DNA from: Ruminococcus hominis | GTDB lineage: Bacteria; Bacillota; Clostridia; Lachnospirales; Lachnospiraceae | DNA length: 64,000 nucleotides | Direction: 5' to 3' | Assembly: GCF_014287355.1 (NCBI RefSeq) | Contig: NZ_JACOPE010000001.1 | Span: forward strand, 2,480,001 to 2,544,000 | In this document: positions 51,863-61,066 of the stretch, piece by piece | Position numbering within the stretch: position 1 is the stretch's first letter | Layout: each line of letters opens with the position of its first letter | Notes under the pieces: model-generated | Told to the model about the DNA's origin: nothing | Database searches by the model: none | What the model saw: only the letters and a program-made list of their open reading frames with translations | Translations under genes and position numbers: made by a program

Positions 51863-52079
51863 CATGTACAATTGCATCTGCATCTTGTCTTTTCTGGTAT
51901 TTGAGGATACTTCCTCCACAAATTTTGCATCTTCAATCCCCAAAAATTCACTATCGCAGATATCGTCACTCAATATCCTTTAAGTTCACTCACTTCACGG
52001 ACTGAGCCAATACATTACTTACCCAAGAATTCTTATATCAATTTTTTGTAAGAAACGTATTGCCATTTAGTGAACTAAA

Positions 52080-52865
52080 TTACATCTTCCCAATCATACT
52101 CACAATTGAATATCCATACTTCTCCGCAGTTGCCCATCCGGTTCCTGCAGGGTTTTCTCTTTGCCCCAGCCATTCTACATATGGTGCACATCCCTTTAAG
52201 ACATACTCATATCTCTCATCTACACATGCTTGATTTAAAGGCTCTGTTGAGGCATATGCTTTTAAATGTTGTATCTGGGCACGGATTCCTGTCCGCACAT
52301 CTGGATAAGCATTTCCTGGAACACCGCCCCCGGTTGTTCCAAGCCCTGCAAAATTAAATTGTTCTACAGAAACATCTCCGCCAAACTGAAGCCAGCCAGT
52401 CTCTTTCATCGTCTGCACAAATGCAACCTCCGGGCGAACCCCTTCTGCTGCCGCTTCTTCACAATACATTGTTGCAAATGTCTCGATAGAATCCGCACCG
52501 CCTTTTTTCAGTTCCTCTGTTGGATATGCGACACCGGCCGATTTAAAATAAGAAACAAGTTGTTCGACTGTGACCGGACTTTCTCCCATGATTGGATATT
52601 GTCCATTTGCGGTAGTTTCTTGAACAGAATCATCTTCGTTTTTTTCTTCTGATTTTTTCGTTTTTGATTCTTGTTTTTCCTTAGCATTCTGATTTTCAAC
52701 TTCTACCTTATGTATCATCTCTGCTTCTTTTGCAATAACGACAGATTGATGTCTTTTCCAACCTCCGATTCCTGCCATTGTGATAATCAATATGACTGCA
52801 AGTCCGATTTCCAGATATCCGGGTGTCTTTAATTTATTCCACTCTAAATGCATATCCAACCTCAT
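52080..52865 (-). CDS. Membrane-anchored glucosaminidase-like protein
   Basis: 261 residues from 52865; the ATG at 52853 (MHLEWNKL) also has a possible ribosome site and may be the true start. A single anchor (about 18-36), a Lys/Glu-rich linker, then a glucosaminidase domain (about 95-255) with FVQTMKETGWLQFGGDV (acid Glu) and AGLGTTGGGVPGNAYPDV. It would cut peptidoglycan. Ends at block 2. Confidence 0.75.
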   Translation of the reverse strand: MRLDMHLEWNKLKTPGYLEIGLAVILIITMAGIGGWKRHQSVVIAKEAEMIHKVEVENQNAKEKQESKTKKSEEKNEDDSVQETTANGQYPIMGESPVTVEQLVSYFKSAGVAYPTEELKKGGADSIETFATMYCEEAAAEGVRPEVAFVQTMKETGWLQFGGDVSVEQFNFAGLGTTGGGVPGNAYPDVRTGIRAQIQHLKAYASTEPLNQACVDERYEYVLKGCAPYVEWLGQRENPAGTGWATAEKYGYSIVSMIGKM

Positions 52866-52952
52866 CTCAATTCTTTAGAACTTACTTTCCTATTTCACAC
52901 TATGATAGTTTACCATAAGTTATTACTTTTTGACAGACAAGGCAACCGCAAA

Positions 52953-52992
52953 AAGGCAGAGCCAAAGTATTTTCTACTCTGACTCTGCCTTT
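52953..52992 (-). terminator. Terminator of the fucose operon
   Basis: Minus-strand stem AAAGGCAGAGTCAGAGTAG with its complement, then TTTTT. It follows fucU by about 70 bp. Confidence 0.85.
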
Positions 52993-53062
52993 CAAATCTT
53001 TTTGGATTCTATATTTTTAGGAGAAAAAATTATTAATTACTTGTTCAACAACTCGTAACTGT

Positions 53063-53509
53063 TTAGTCAGTTACAACGCCTTTCTGAAGCATTACATTTG
53101 CATAAACTGCTGACTCACCTGTTGCAATGATTGCATAAGCTGTTTTAGCTTCATCATAAAATGCAAATCTCTCGATATTGCCAACTGCTGCTTCGCCTCT
53201 TTCATCGTGTTTCTTCACGATTGCTTTGTACTCGTCCCAGATTGGTGTGTCGATTTTGCCGATATCACATGGCATAAGTTCCATCAAATTAACTGGTTTC
53301 TCTACATATGCATCCAATGGCATAACTGTAAGAATTGCATCCAAAATTTCTGGTACGCCATGTCCGTCACAACGGATTACGATAGCATCTTTTCCCATTG
53401 ATTCACATGGAAAGTTTCCGTCTGCAATAACAATACGATCACTATGTCCCATCTCGCATAATACTTTTAATAATTCTGGTGATAAAATTTTAGGAATTCC
53501 TTTTAACAT
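53063..53509 (-). CDS. fucU: L-fucose mutarotase
   Basis: 148 residues from the ATG at 53509; an in-frame ATG at 53524 overlaps the GGAGG ribosome site. RbsD/FucU family: MLKGIPKILSPELLKVLCEMGHSDRIVIADGN and the conserved His of GHSD, plus FAFYDEAKTAYAIIATGE. Interconverts alpha and beta L-fucose. Separated from fucI by a hairpin (53545-53575). Confidence 0.92.
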   Translation of the reverse strand: MLKGIPKILSPELLKVLCEMGHSDRIVIADGNFPCESMGKDAIVIRCDGHGVPEILDAILTVMPLDAYVEKPVNLMELMPCDIGKIDTPIWDEYKAIVKKHDERGEAAVGNIERFAFYDEAKTAYAIIATGESAVYANVMLQKGVVTD

Positions 53510-53544
53510 CTTCTCATCCTCCATGAAACTTTTTTATTTTTCTA

Positions 53545-53575
53545 AAAAGGACGCATACCATTTCGGCATGCGCCC
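53545..53575 (-). terminator. Intercistronic terminator-like hairpin between fucI and fucU
   Basis: Minus-strand stem GGGCGCATGCC/GGTATGCGTCC with TTTTT. May lower fucU expression relative to fucI. Confidence 0.75.
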
Positions 53576-53634
53576 TATATTTTATAAGGGATTAATTATT
53601 TTTTCGATTGCATGCAATCAGTGTTATTTGTTAA

Positions 53635-55431
53635 TTATTTTTTGAACTGTGGTCCAAAGTTAGCGCATGCTCTGTAGTCTGCACCTTCTTTATCCATTCC
53701 AAATGCATTCCAAGCTGCTGGTCTGAAGATCTTCTCTTCTGGTACGTTGTGCATGCAAACTGGAATTCTCAGCATAGAAGCCATTGTAATCAAATCTGCT
53801 CCGATATGTCCGTAGCTGATTGCACCGTGGTTAGCTCCCCAGTTGTTCATTACATCGTAAGCTGTCTTGAATGCACCTTCTCCAGTTGTTCTTGGAGCGA
53901 ACCATGTACATGGCCATGTGTAGTCTGTTCTCTTCCAAAGTTTATCAGAAACTTCTGCTGGAAGTCCTACTGTCCATCCTTCTGCAATCTGAAGAACTGG
54001 TCCAAGTCCTTTTACAATGTTCAGACGGATCATTGTTGCAGGCATCTCTACTTTTGTTTCAAATCTTGAAGAGAATCCACCTCCACGGAAGTATCCAAGG
54101 TCTGCATAGTTCCATGTAGTAGCTTTCATGATTGCATCCTGATCTTCTTCTGTTACTTCATACCAAGGTTTCATAACTCCGTTGCCGTTCTCATCTTTTG
54201 CTTCACCACAAGCATCCAGACAAGCTGCTCCAGAGTTGATCAAGTGGATAAATCCGCCTGCTTCTTTAGCAACACCTTCCAAATCATATCCTGTAGCTTT
54301 CTTAACAGCCTCTGGGCTCCAGTATGTACGAACATCAGCGAAGATCTGTGCACGGTTTGTTAACAGTTTCATGAACAACATACTTGTTGCGTTCAATGTA
54401 TCATTCTCTGTTCCGAGAACGTATGGCTCTCTTGCTCCATTCCAGTCAAATGATGTATTCAAGAGTGCTTCTGGATAGTCACAGTTTGGATAGAAGTCTG
54501 TCCACTGTCTCTGTCCCTGAAATCCTGCAACGATTGCATTGTGTCCAACCATCTCTTCTTCGCATCCTGCTGGAAGTTTATCGTTACCATTCATTAAGTC
54601 TTTGATGATGCACATCATCTTAACTACGAATTCCCACTCAGAATCTTTCTGATCACGAGTTTTCTGAAGTTCTTCTGGGTTCTTATCGAATCCTTCGATA
54701 CATTTTTCTTTTGTCCATGCAAGTGCTTTCTGGTATTCTTCTTCGTCATAGATACCTTCTGTCATACGACGGATGATTTCTACCTCGTCTACAGATTCTA
54801 CACGCATTCCAAGATAATCTTCGAAGAAGTCTGTGTTGATGATAGATCCACCAATACCCATTGTTACAGAACCGATCTGTAAGTAAGATTTTCCTCTCAT
54901 TGTTGCACAAGCAACTGCAGCACGTCCGAATCTTAACAGCTTCTCTTCTACGTCAGCTGGGATAGATGTGTCATCTGCTTCCTGAACATCATGTCCATAA
55001 ATACCAAATGCTGGAAGTCCTTTCTGTGCATGTGTAGCAAGTACTGATGCAAGATATACAGCTCCTGGTCTTTCTGTTCCGTTGAATCCCCAAACAGCTT
55101 TGATTGTGTTAGGATCCATGTCCATTGTCTCAGCTCCGTAGCACCAGCAAGGTGTAACTGTAAGAGTAATATCTACACCTTCTTTTCTAAATTTGTCTGC
55201 GCAAGCTGCTGACTCTGCAACACGTCCGATTGTTGTATCAGCGATAACAACTTTAACTGGCTCTCCATTTGAATATCTGATGTTCTCCTCAAATAATTTT
55301 GCAGCGGATTTTGCCATGTTCATTGTCTGGTCTTCCAATGACTCACGAACTTTAAGAACTCCTCTTCTTCCGTCGATTGTAGGTCTGATTCCAATTACAG
55401 GATAGTCCCCAATAAGTCTTGATTTTGCCAT
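53635..55431 (-). CDS. fucI: L-fucose isomerase
   Basis: 598 residues, normal length. Begins [20 protein letters not shown]. Active-site regions include [17 protein letters not shown] and, near the C-terminus, [19 protein letters not shown]. Converts L-fucose to L-fuculose. ATG at 55431 behind AGGAGGA; 18 bp after the kinase gene. Confidence 0.95.
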   Translation of the reverse strand: MAKSRLIGDYPVIGIRPTIDGRRGVLKVRESLEDQTMNMAKSAAKLFEENIRYSNGEPVKVVIADTTIGRVAESAACADKFRKEGVDITLTVTPCWCYGAETMDMDPNTIKAVWGFNGTERPGAVYLASVLATHAQKGLPAFGIYGHDVQEADDTSIPADVEEKLLRFGRAAVACATMRGKSYLQIGSVTMGIGGSIINTDFFEDYLGMRVESVDEVEIIRRMTEGIYDEEEYQKALAWTKEKCIEGFDKNPEELQKTRDQKDSEWEFVVKMMCIIKDLMNGNDKLPAGCEEEMVGHNAIVAGFQGQRQWTDFYPNCDYPEALLNTSFDWNGAREPYVLGTENDTLNATSMLFMKLLTNRAQIFADVRTYWSPEAVKKATGYDLEGVAKEAGGFIHLINSGAACLDACGEAKDENGNGVMKPWYEVTEEDQDAIMKATTWNYADLGYFRGGGFSSRFETKVEMPATMIRLNIVKGLGPVLQIAEGWTVGLPAEVSDKLWKRTDYTWPCTWFAPRTTGEGAFKTAYDVMNNWGANHGAISYGHIGADLITMASMLRIPVCMHNVPEEKIFRPAAWNAFGMDKEGADYRACANFGPQFKK

Positions 55432-55449
55432 GATACATTTCCTCCTTGA

Positions 55450-56925
55450 TTAATGAATAAATGTTTTAAATTTCTCATATGCAGCATCCCACTTCTCTGT
55501 ATCCTGTGGAAGATACTCATATGTAGTTTCTGAATCTGCGATGATCTGTCTTGCTTCTTTTACATCTTTGATTTCTCCAAGAGCCATCAACTGTACAGCA
55601 ATATTTCCAAGTGCTGTCGCTTCGACAGGTCCTGCGATAACTTTACGACCGTTTGCTCCTGCTGTCATCTGACAAAGAAGTTTACTCTGGATTCCTCCAC
55701 CGATCATATTGATTACAGGATAATGTTTACCTGTACATGCTTCAATCTGTTCCAGTGCATAACGATATTTTAATGCTAAGCTCTGGTTGATACAGCACAT
55801 AATCTCTCCGATTGTCTCCGGCACTTTCTGTCCTGTTTTACGGCAGAATTCACGGATACGCTCCGGAATATTACCTGCAGCAACGAATTCTGGTGAATCC
55901 GGATCGATAAAGCTCTGGAATGGCTCTGCTTTTACTGCCATCTGTTCCAATTCGCCGAACGAATATTCCTGACCTTCACGAATCCATTGTCTACGGCTTT
56001 CCTGTGCAAGCCAAAGTCCAATGATATTTTTCAACAATGTTGTTGTATTACCATAACCACCTTCATTACTTACATTACACTCCAGTGATTTTTCTCCAAT
56101 AACCGGTCCTTGTAACTCTGTTCCGAACAGGCTCCATGTTCCACAACTAATGAAAATAAAATCTTCATTCTGTGTTGGTACAGATACCACTGCACTCTGT
56201 GTGTCATGTCCTGTGATTGCAATTACTTTTGCCGGGTCTACGCCAAGCTCTTCACAAATTGCAGGCTGTAATGTACCGATTACAGTTCCACTTGGAACGA
56301 TCTCCGGTAAAATATGTTTTGGAATCTGAAGTGCCTCCAGAATCTCTTCTGACCATTCTTTCTTCTTTGCATCCAAAAGCTGTGTTGTAGCAGCCATTGT
56401 ATACTCTGCTTTCTTCTCTCCTGTAAGGAAATAGTTGAATAAATCAGGAGTTAATAACATCTTGTCTGCTTTTTCCAATAACCATGGTCTTTTCTTAACC
56501 AATGAATATAATTGGAAAATTGTGTTGAAATTTTCAAACTGTAATCCAGTTAACTCGTACACTCTTTCTTTTGGAATTGCTTTGAACACTTCTTCCTGCA
56601 TGCCAAGTGTACGATCATCTCTGTAGTGAACCGCACTTTCTAACAATGCTCCATGTTCATCCAAAAGTCCGAAGTCAACTCCCCATGTATCAATTCCGAT
56701 ACTTTCGAAGCCACCCTCCTGTTTTGCTTTTACAATTCCCTGTTTAATTTCAAAAAAATGTCTCAGTGTGTCCCAATACATTGTTCCGTTGATTATAACC
56801 GGATCATTTGAAAAGCGATATACTTCTTTCATCTGAATCTTTCCGTCTTCCAGACTTCCGAGAATTGCTCTTCCGCTTCCGCCACCAAAATCAAATGCCA
56901 GAACTTGTTTTTTGTTGTTGCTCAC
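55450..56925 (-). CDS. FGGY sugar kinase of the RhaB/FucK type, probable L-fuculokinase
   Basis: 491 residues from a GTG at 56925 behind AAAGGAGG. FGGY fold: FDFGGGSGRAILG (about 11-23), IGIDTWGVDFGLLD (about 77), ITGHDTQSAVVSVP and IGGGIQSKLLCQM (about 405). Sequence resembles rhamnulokinases, but the neighbours (fucI, fucU) indicate that L-fuculose is the substrate. No aldolase gene is in the window. Confidence 0.85.
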   Translation of the reverse strand: MSNNKKQVLAFDFGGGSGRAILGSLEDGKIQMKEVYRFSNDPVIINGTMYWDTLRHFFEIKQGIVKAKQEGGFESIGIDTWGVDFGLLDEHGALLESAVHYRDDRTLGMQEEVFKAIPKERVYELTGLQFENFNTIFQLYSLVKKRPWLLEKADKMLLTPDLFNYFLTGEKKAEYTMAATTQLLDAKKKEWSEEILEALQIPKHILPEIVPSGTVIGTLQPAICEELGVDPAKVIAITGHDTQSAVVSVPTQNEDFIFISCGTWSLFGTELQGPVIGEKSLECNVSNEGGYGNTTTLLKNIIGLWLAQESRRQWIREGQEYSFGELEQMAVKAEPFQSFIDPDSPEFVAAGNIPERIREFCRKTGQKVPETIGEIMCCINQSLALKYRYALEQIEACTGKHYPVINMIGGGIQSKLLCQMTAGANGRKVIAGPVEATALGNIAVQLMALGEIKDVKEARQIIADSETTYEYLPQDTEKWDAAYEKFKTFIH

Positions 56926-56970
56926 TGATGAACCTCCTTTCTCACTTCCATCCCATCATATATTGACAGT

Positions 56971-56986
56971 TATGAAGCAGTTCATA
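56971..56986. promoter_or_regulatory. Putative operator in the divergent fuc promoter region
   Basis: Palindrome TATGAAGCAGTTCATA in the 248-bp region between the kinase and the AraC gene. A candidate site for the AraC-type regulator or another sugar repressor; unproven. Confidence 0.4.
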
Positions 56987-57111
56987 ATGGAGTAAATACG
57001 CACTTCTCTTCACTCCCTTGATCTCATGTAATCATTTTACCATTGTTTTCTACAATTTACTTGTGTTATACTGGTAAAAAATATAACAATATTCACATTT
57101 ATTAATTTGTT

Positions 57112-57139
57112 TTGAAAATCAATCAATCTTATTTATAAT
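57112..57139 (+). promoter_or_regulatory. Promoter of the AraC-type gene
   Basis: TTGAAA (57112-57117), 16 bp, TATAAT (57134-57139), about 35 bp upstream of the ATG at 57174. Confidence 0.7.
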
Positions 57140-57173
57140 AATCTATACAAATAAAAAGGAGCAAAAAAATACT

Positions 57174-58019
57174 ATGCAATATATAAACTATCGTGAAAGC
57201 AGACAACGAGGAACTGCAGATTTTCCATTGGAATACCATCATGTTTCTCCCTCTCATCCTCAATATGAGATGGCCCTGCACTGGCATGTAGAATTTGAAT
57301 TAATCCGTGTTTTAAAAGGTGTTTTACAGATAACAATTGATGAACGGACTTTCCGTGTCTCAGCCGGTTCATTTATATTTATCCCGGCCGGTTCTCTTCA
57401 TTCCGGCACCCCGCTTGGCTGTGAATATGATTGTCTGGTATTTGATATGAATGTCTTAATGAATAAAAATGATGACTGTTGTAAATTCGTGCGTAAAATT
57501 ACCGACCGGGAAGTCTCTTTTAATTATGTTTACACCGGAACTTACAATGATATCCACCAGATCGTATGGCATATGTTTGATTCAATTTCCTCTAAAAAAC
57601 CTGGTTATCAGCTCATTGTACTTGGTTCCTTATACCAACTGATCGGAACTATTTTTTCTGAAAATTATTATAATCCAACTCCTGACAAACCGCCTCGTGA
57701 TCATCGAAGAATTGTTCAGCTTAAACAGGCTTTGGAATTTATCGAATCTTCCTATAACAAGCCGATCAGTTTACAGGAAATGGCAGATTCTGTGCAGATG
57801 TCTCCGAAATATTTTTGCCGTTTTTTTCAGGAGATGACACATCGTTCACCTGTCGATTATTTGAACTATTACCGTATTGAGCGTGCCTGCTATCAGCTGC
57901 TTACGACAAATGATACGATTACAGAAGTGGCTTATAATGCCGGTTTTAATGATTTGAGTTATTTTATAAAAACATTCAAGAAATATAAGGGAACAACTCC
58001 AAAACAATATTTAAAATAA
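57174..58019 (+). CDS. AraC family transcription regulator
   Basis: 281 residues. N-terminal cupin sugar-binding domain (about 25-150, HWHVEFELIRVLKGVLQITI, SFIFIPAGSLHSG) and two C-terminal helix-turn-helix motifs (about 185-280, ISLQEMADSVQMSPKYFCRFFQ, ITEVAYNAGFNDLSYFIKTFKKYKG). The only plus-strand gene here, divergent from the kinase, so it likely regulates the fuc genes. ATG behind AAAGGAG. Confidence 0.9.
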   Translation: MQYINYRESRQRGTADFPLEYHHVSPSHPQYEMALHWHVEFELIRVLKGVLQITIDERTFRVSAGSFIFIPAGSLHSGTPLGCEYDCLVFDMNVLMNKNDDCCKFVRKITDREVSFNYVYTGTYNDIHQIVWHMFDSISSKKPGYQLIVLGSLYQLIGTIFSENYYNPTPDKPPRDHRRIVQLKQALEFIESSYNKPISLQEMADSVQMSPKYFCRFFQEMTHRSPVDYLNYYRIERACYQLLTTNDTITEVAYNAGFNDLSYFIKTFKKYKGTTPKQYLK

Positions 58020-58066
58020 TGTTTTTTCTTCTATTTTTAATATTACCGCTCCCCTTTAAGGAGAAG

Positions 58067-58112
58067 AAAAAAGAGATGCTTATGAAACAAAATTCACATG
58101 CATCTCTTTTTA
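58067..58112 (+). terminator. Terminator of the AraC-type gene
   Basis: Stem AAAAAGAGATGC/GCATCTCTTTTT with a T-run on the plus strand; stem also works for the opposing gene at 58148. Confidence 0.8.
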
Positions 58113-58147
58113 TTTCCATTCATCATATCTTTTTAAATGTTTTAATA

Positions 58148-58588
58148 TTAAAAAATACCAAATATTTTTTCGCGGAATGAATCATATAATGAGTCATAAT
58201 CTGTATAACCGATATCACTATTAGCAAAACTGCTTTTCCATACCTCACATACACCATCCGCAATTGTCTTAGCATATTCGCTTCCGCTGCTAAGAATTGT
58301 TGGAAAGACATAGTATATCATAAAGAAATTGAGATCAGACTGGGTACGCGCTCCGATCTTCCCCTTCTTATTTACAAATGTCTTCTTTACTGCTGATGCA
58401 AGACATTCTCCGATTTCTTTTGCCGCTGCTTCTTTGTCTTTAGCACCTTCTACATATGTTGTCATCTCTTCAAAATAATGGCCATGGTTTTGAATAAAGT
58501 TTTCTGTATATTCCTTATAAGTTTTCTTTTTCAAATGAGCCATCATTTTATCTCTGTCTTCGAAAATTATTTCTATCCCTTGAAGCAT
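58148..58588 (-). CDS. Hypothetical protein near the fucose genes
   Basis: 146 residues. ATG at 58588 behind AGGAGGATG. Mostly helical and charged, with FFMIYYVFPTILSSGSEYAKTIADGVCEVWKSSF in the C-terminal half. No signal peptide. No family recognised. Convergent with the AraC-type gene and separate from the transporter operon. Confidence 0.65.
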   Translation of the reverse strand: MLQGIEIIFEDRDKMMAHLKKKTYKEYTENFIQNHGHYFEEMTTYVEGAKDKEAAAKEIGECLASAVKKTFVNKKGKIGARTQSDLNFFMIYYVFPTILSSGSEYAKTIADGVCEVWKSSFANSDIGYTDYDSLYDSFREKIFGIF

Positions 58589-58708
58589 CTAATCATCCTC
58601 CTATGTCTTTCATGTTCTTCCGACTTAGATCTTTTCCTGCCAAAATCTACTATTATTATACCGAGATGATATCTTTATAGCAAGGAAAAGATATTTCCAT
58701 TAAATAGA

Positions 58709-58737
58709 AAAACCGAGGTTTTATCCCCGGTTTTCCT
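58709..58737 (-). terminator. Terminator of the ABC transporter operon
   Basis: Minus-strand stem AAAACCGGGGATAAAACC, then CGGTTTTT. Follows the binding protein gene by 33 bp. Confidence 0.85.
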
Positions 58738-58769
58738 TATTTTATGCTTTTCAGATTGTTATTCTGAAA

Positions 58770-59897
58770 TTAGTCATACAAGTTTGGAGAGATGTCAGCA
58801 TCATCCATGTTTGTTGAATCATACCAGTAACCATCTGTCTGAACGTCTTTAACTTCTTTTCCTTCGCAGATGTCATACAGTGTTTCGATAGAAATTTTAC
58901 CCTGCATGAATGGAGACTGTGTAACAGCACCGATGAGTGTTCCGTCTTTAACAGCTGCTTTGATTGTAGATCCAGCGTCGAATCCAGCTGCAACGATGTT
59001 TTTCTCAACATCTGATCCTAATACATTCAGGTTCTGGTTAGCTGTAAGAAGACCTTCAGCTGAAACCTGGTTAGAACCGAACATAGCGATTGTATCATTT
59101 TTGTTCATGATGTTAGATGCCTCTGTAGCACACAGCTCAACTGTTGTCTGTGCAGGTACAGCTACTTCGATGATGATATCAGCTTTTTTAGCATCTCCGT
59201 TATCTTTTACAAGGTTAACATAGTAGTCATTTCCAACTACTGCACATGTTTTTCCATCTTCTTTAGCAAGCTCGATGAATCTGTTTACGAATCCCATTCC
59301 ACGCTCTGTGATGTTAGCAGATGTAGCATCCTGGTTAACTTCACCTACACGAACCTGTCCGTCAGCTTTTGCGATTTTGTCTTTAACTGCTTCGTAAATT
59401 TTGTCTGCTGCGATAGCACCAGCACCACCATTGTCTGTAACTACTGTAGCGTATACAGATCCTTCTGGAGCATCAGGTACACCTGAGTCGAAACATACTA
59501 CTGGGATACCTTTGTCTTTTGCTGACTGAAGTGCTTCAATAACTGAGTTCTGGTCACAAGCAGCAAGTGCGATTCCGTCTGGGTTCTGGTTGATTGCGTT
59601 GTTCAGCATGTTTACCTGGTCAGCGATATCAGACTCTGCGTTAGGACCTGTTGTGTTTGTTGTTACACCCAGTTCTTCCTGTGCCTGCTCGATTCCCTGT
59701 ACAGCTGCCTGCCAGTATGAAGCCTGGAAGCTCTTTACAACTACTTCGAAGTGATATCCTTTTCCTGAATCTCCGTCAGCTTTTTTAGTGTCTGCTGAAG
59801 AATCGCTTGAGCTTGAAGATGAGCTTCCGCCACATCCAGCAAGAAGTCCTGCTACCATACATCCACCAAGTAATACTGCTAAAACTCTCTTTTTCAT
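58770..59897 (-). CDS. Sugar-binding lipoprotein of the ABC importer
   Basis: 375 residues from the ATG at 59897 behind AAGGAGGA; a frame extending to 59957 is rejected. Lipobox LLAGC (Cys about residue 22) and a Ser-rich linker. RbsB-type periplasmic-binding fold: VVKSFQASYWQAAVQGIEQAQ, GIALAACDQNSVIEAL and GSTIKAAVKDGTLIGAVTQSP. Captures a sugar, most likely L-fucose in this setting, and passes it to the permeases. Confidence 0.9.
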   Translation of the reverse strand: MKKRVLAVLLGGCMVAGLLAGCGGSSSSSSSDSSADTKKADGDSGKGYHFEVVVKSFQASYWQAAVQGIEQAQEELGVTTNTTGPNAESDIADQVNMLNNAINQNPDGIALAACDQNSVIEALQSAKDKGIPVVCFDSGVPDAPEGSVYATVVTDNGGAGAIAADKIYEAVKDKIAKADGQVRVGEVNQDATSANITERGMGFVNRFIELAKEDGKTCAVVGNDYYVNLVKDNGDAKKADIIIEVAVPAQTTVELCATEASNIMNKNDTIAMFGSNQVSAEGLLTANQNLNVLGSDVEKNIVAAGFDAGSTIKAAVKDGTLIGAVTQSPFMQGKISIETLYDICEGKEVKDVQTDGYWYDSTNMDDADISPNLYD

Positions 59898-59993
59898 AAT
59901 TTTTGTCCTCCTTGACATGAAAATGTTTTTTCTTTTTCTATAGTAACAATCAGTCATTTCCCTCGTCTCTGATTGCTATCTATCTTTTTTAGG

Positions 59994-60014
59994 GGTGGCG
60001 GATTTTTTCCGCCA
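59994..60014. repeat. Intercistronic hairpin between permease 2 and binding protein
   Basis: GTGGCGGATTTTTTCCGCCAC: 7-bp arms, without a T-run on the minus strand. Probably an RNA processing or stabilising stem that favours higher binding protein expression. Confidence 0.55.
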
Positions 60015-60048
60015 CGATTGAATATTAATTATTTTTTCTTATGTGAAA

Positions 60049-61053
60049 TTATTTGTTTTCACCTTTTCTCTTCATGATATCAACCAATACAGCTGCGATT
60101 AATACAAATCCTGTAATGATCTGCTGCCAGTTAGCTGTCAATCCGATGAATGGAAGTCCTGTCTTTAACAGACAGATTACGAATACACCTGCAAGTGTTC
60201 CTGTGATACTTCCTGCACCACCTGACATTGATACGCCACCGATGATAGCTCCACCGATCGCTTCAAGCTCAAATCCGGCACCACTACCTGGCTGAACTGT
60301 TGCGAAGATAGCTGAGTAAGAAATTGAAGCTAATCCTGCGAAGAATCCGCAAATCACATAAGCCATAATGTGGTAGAATGTTACGTTTACACCAGATAAT
60401 TTTGTTGCTTCTTTGTTACTTCCGATTGCAAGTGTATAACGTCCAATTTTTGTATGATTCAATACAAATGACATTACTACTACTAACAAGATAATCCATA
60501 TGAATCCGATTGGAATATTTGTTCCACCAACCTGAATCTTAAAGATTTTTCTGAACCATCCGCCTGCTGCTCCAGCTGCCGGCCATGAAATTCCAAATCC
60601 ACCTGAAATGATAGATCCAAGTCCTCGAGTAATCATACATGTACAAAGTGTAGCTAAGAATGCAGGTAATTCCATGATTGCAACTAAGAATCCGTTTACA
60701 ACACCTACTGCCATACCCATTAAGATACTAATCAGAATACCAACTCCTGTAGGAAGTCCCTGATGCACGATCAAATATCCACCTACAAGTGAGTAACAAA
60801 TAAGTCCTGTACCAATGGAAAGGTCTACACCGCCTGTCATCAATGTAAATGCAACTCCAATTGCCATCAATGAAATATAATATGAGAAATCAAGGATGTT
60901 AACAATTGTTGTATATTTTCTAAAGTTCGGGCTCATTATGCAGAAGAAGATAAACAATGCAATTACTACGAGAAGAACGATTACTTTCTGTCCTCCAAGT
61001 CTATCGATTGTCGACTTCTTCGTACCAGCCGTTTTCGTCGTTGTTTTTGCCAT
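60049..61053 (-). CDS. Sugar ABC permease 2 (RbsC-like)
   Basis: 334 residues from the ATG at 61053 behind GGGAGG, 13 bp after the ATPase gene; the TTG-like frame to 61074 is longer. About 8-10 transmembrane helices; VNGFLVAIMELPAFLATLCTCMITRG and GGAIIGGVSMSGGAGSITGTLAG are family signatures. Homologous to permease 1 (62615-63589). Confidence 0.9.
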   Translation of the reverse strand: MAKTTTKTAGTKKSTIDRLGGQKVIVLLVVIALFIFFCIMSPNFRKYTTIVNILDFSYYISLMAIGVAFTLMTGGVDLSIGTGLICYSLVGGYLIVHQGLPTGVGILISILMGMAVGVVNGFLVAIMELPAFLATLCTCMITRGLGSIISGGFGISWPAAGAAGGWFRKIFKIQVGGTNIPIGFIWIILLVVVMSFVLNHTKIGRYTLAIGSNKEATKLSGVNVTFYHIMAYVICGFFAGLASISYSAIFATVQPGSGAGFELEAIGGAIIGGVSMSGGAGSITGTLAGVFVICLLKTGLPFIGLTANWQQIITGFVLIAAVLVDIMKRKGENK

Positions 61054-61066
61054 TACTTTTTCCTCC

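Larger units (their letters stand above)
51393..52080. other. Non-coding inverted-repeat-bounded block 2
   Basis: About 688 bp with ends CTATTTAATTCACTAA and TTAGTGAACTAAAT, one mismatch in 14. Contains a palindrome (51428-51634), a tandem array like that of block 1 (51701-51862), and a short version of the block 1 end palindrome. No gene is supported. The right end abuts the stop codon of the glucosaminidase-like gene. Confidence 0.75.

Noticed and set aside
51722..51983. Open frames on both strands in block 2
   Set aside because: They follow the tandem repeats; no ribosome site or family match. Block 2 is treated as non-coding.
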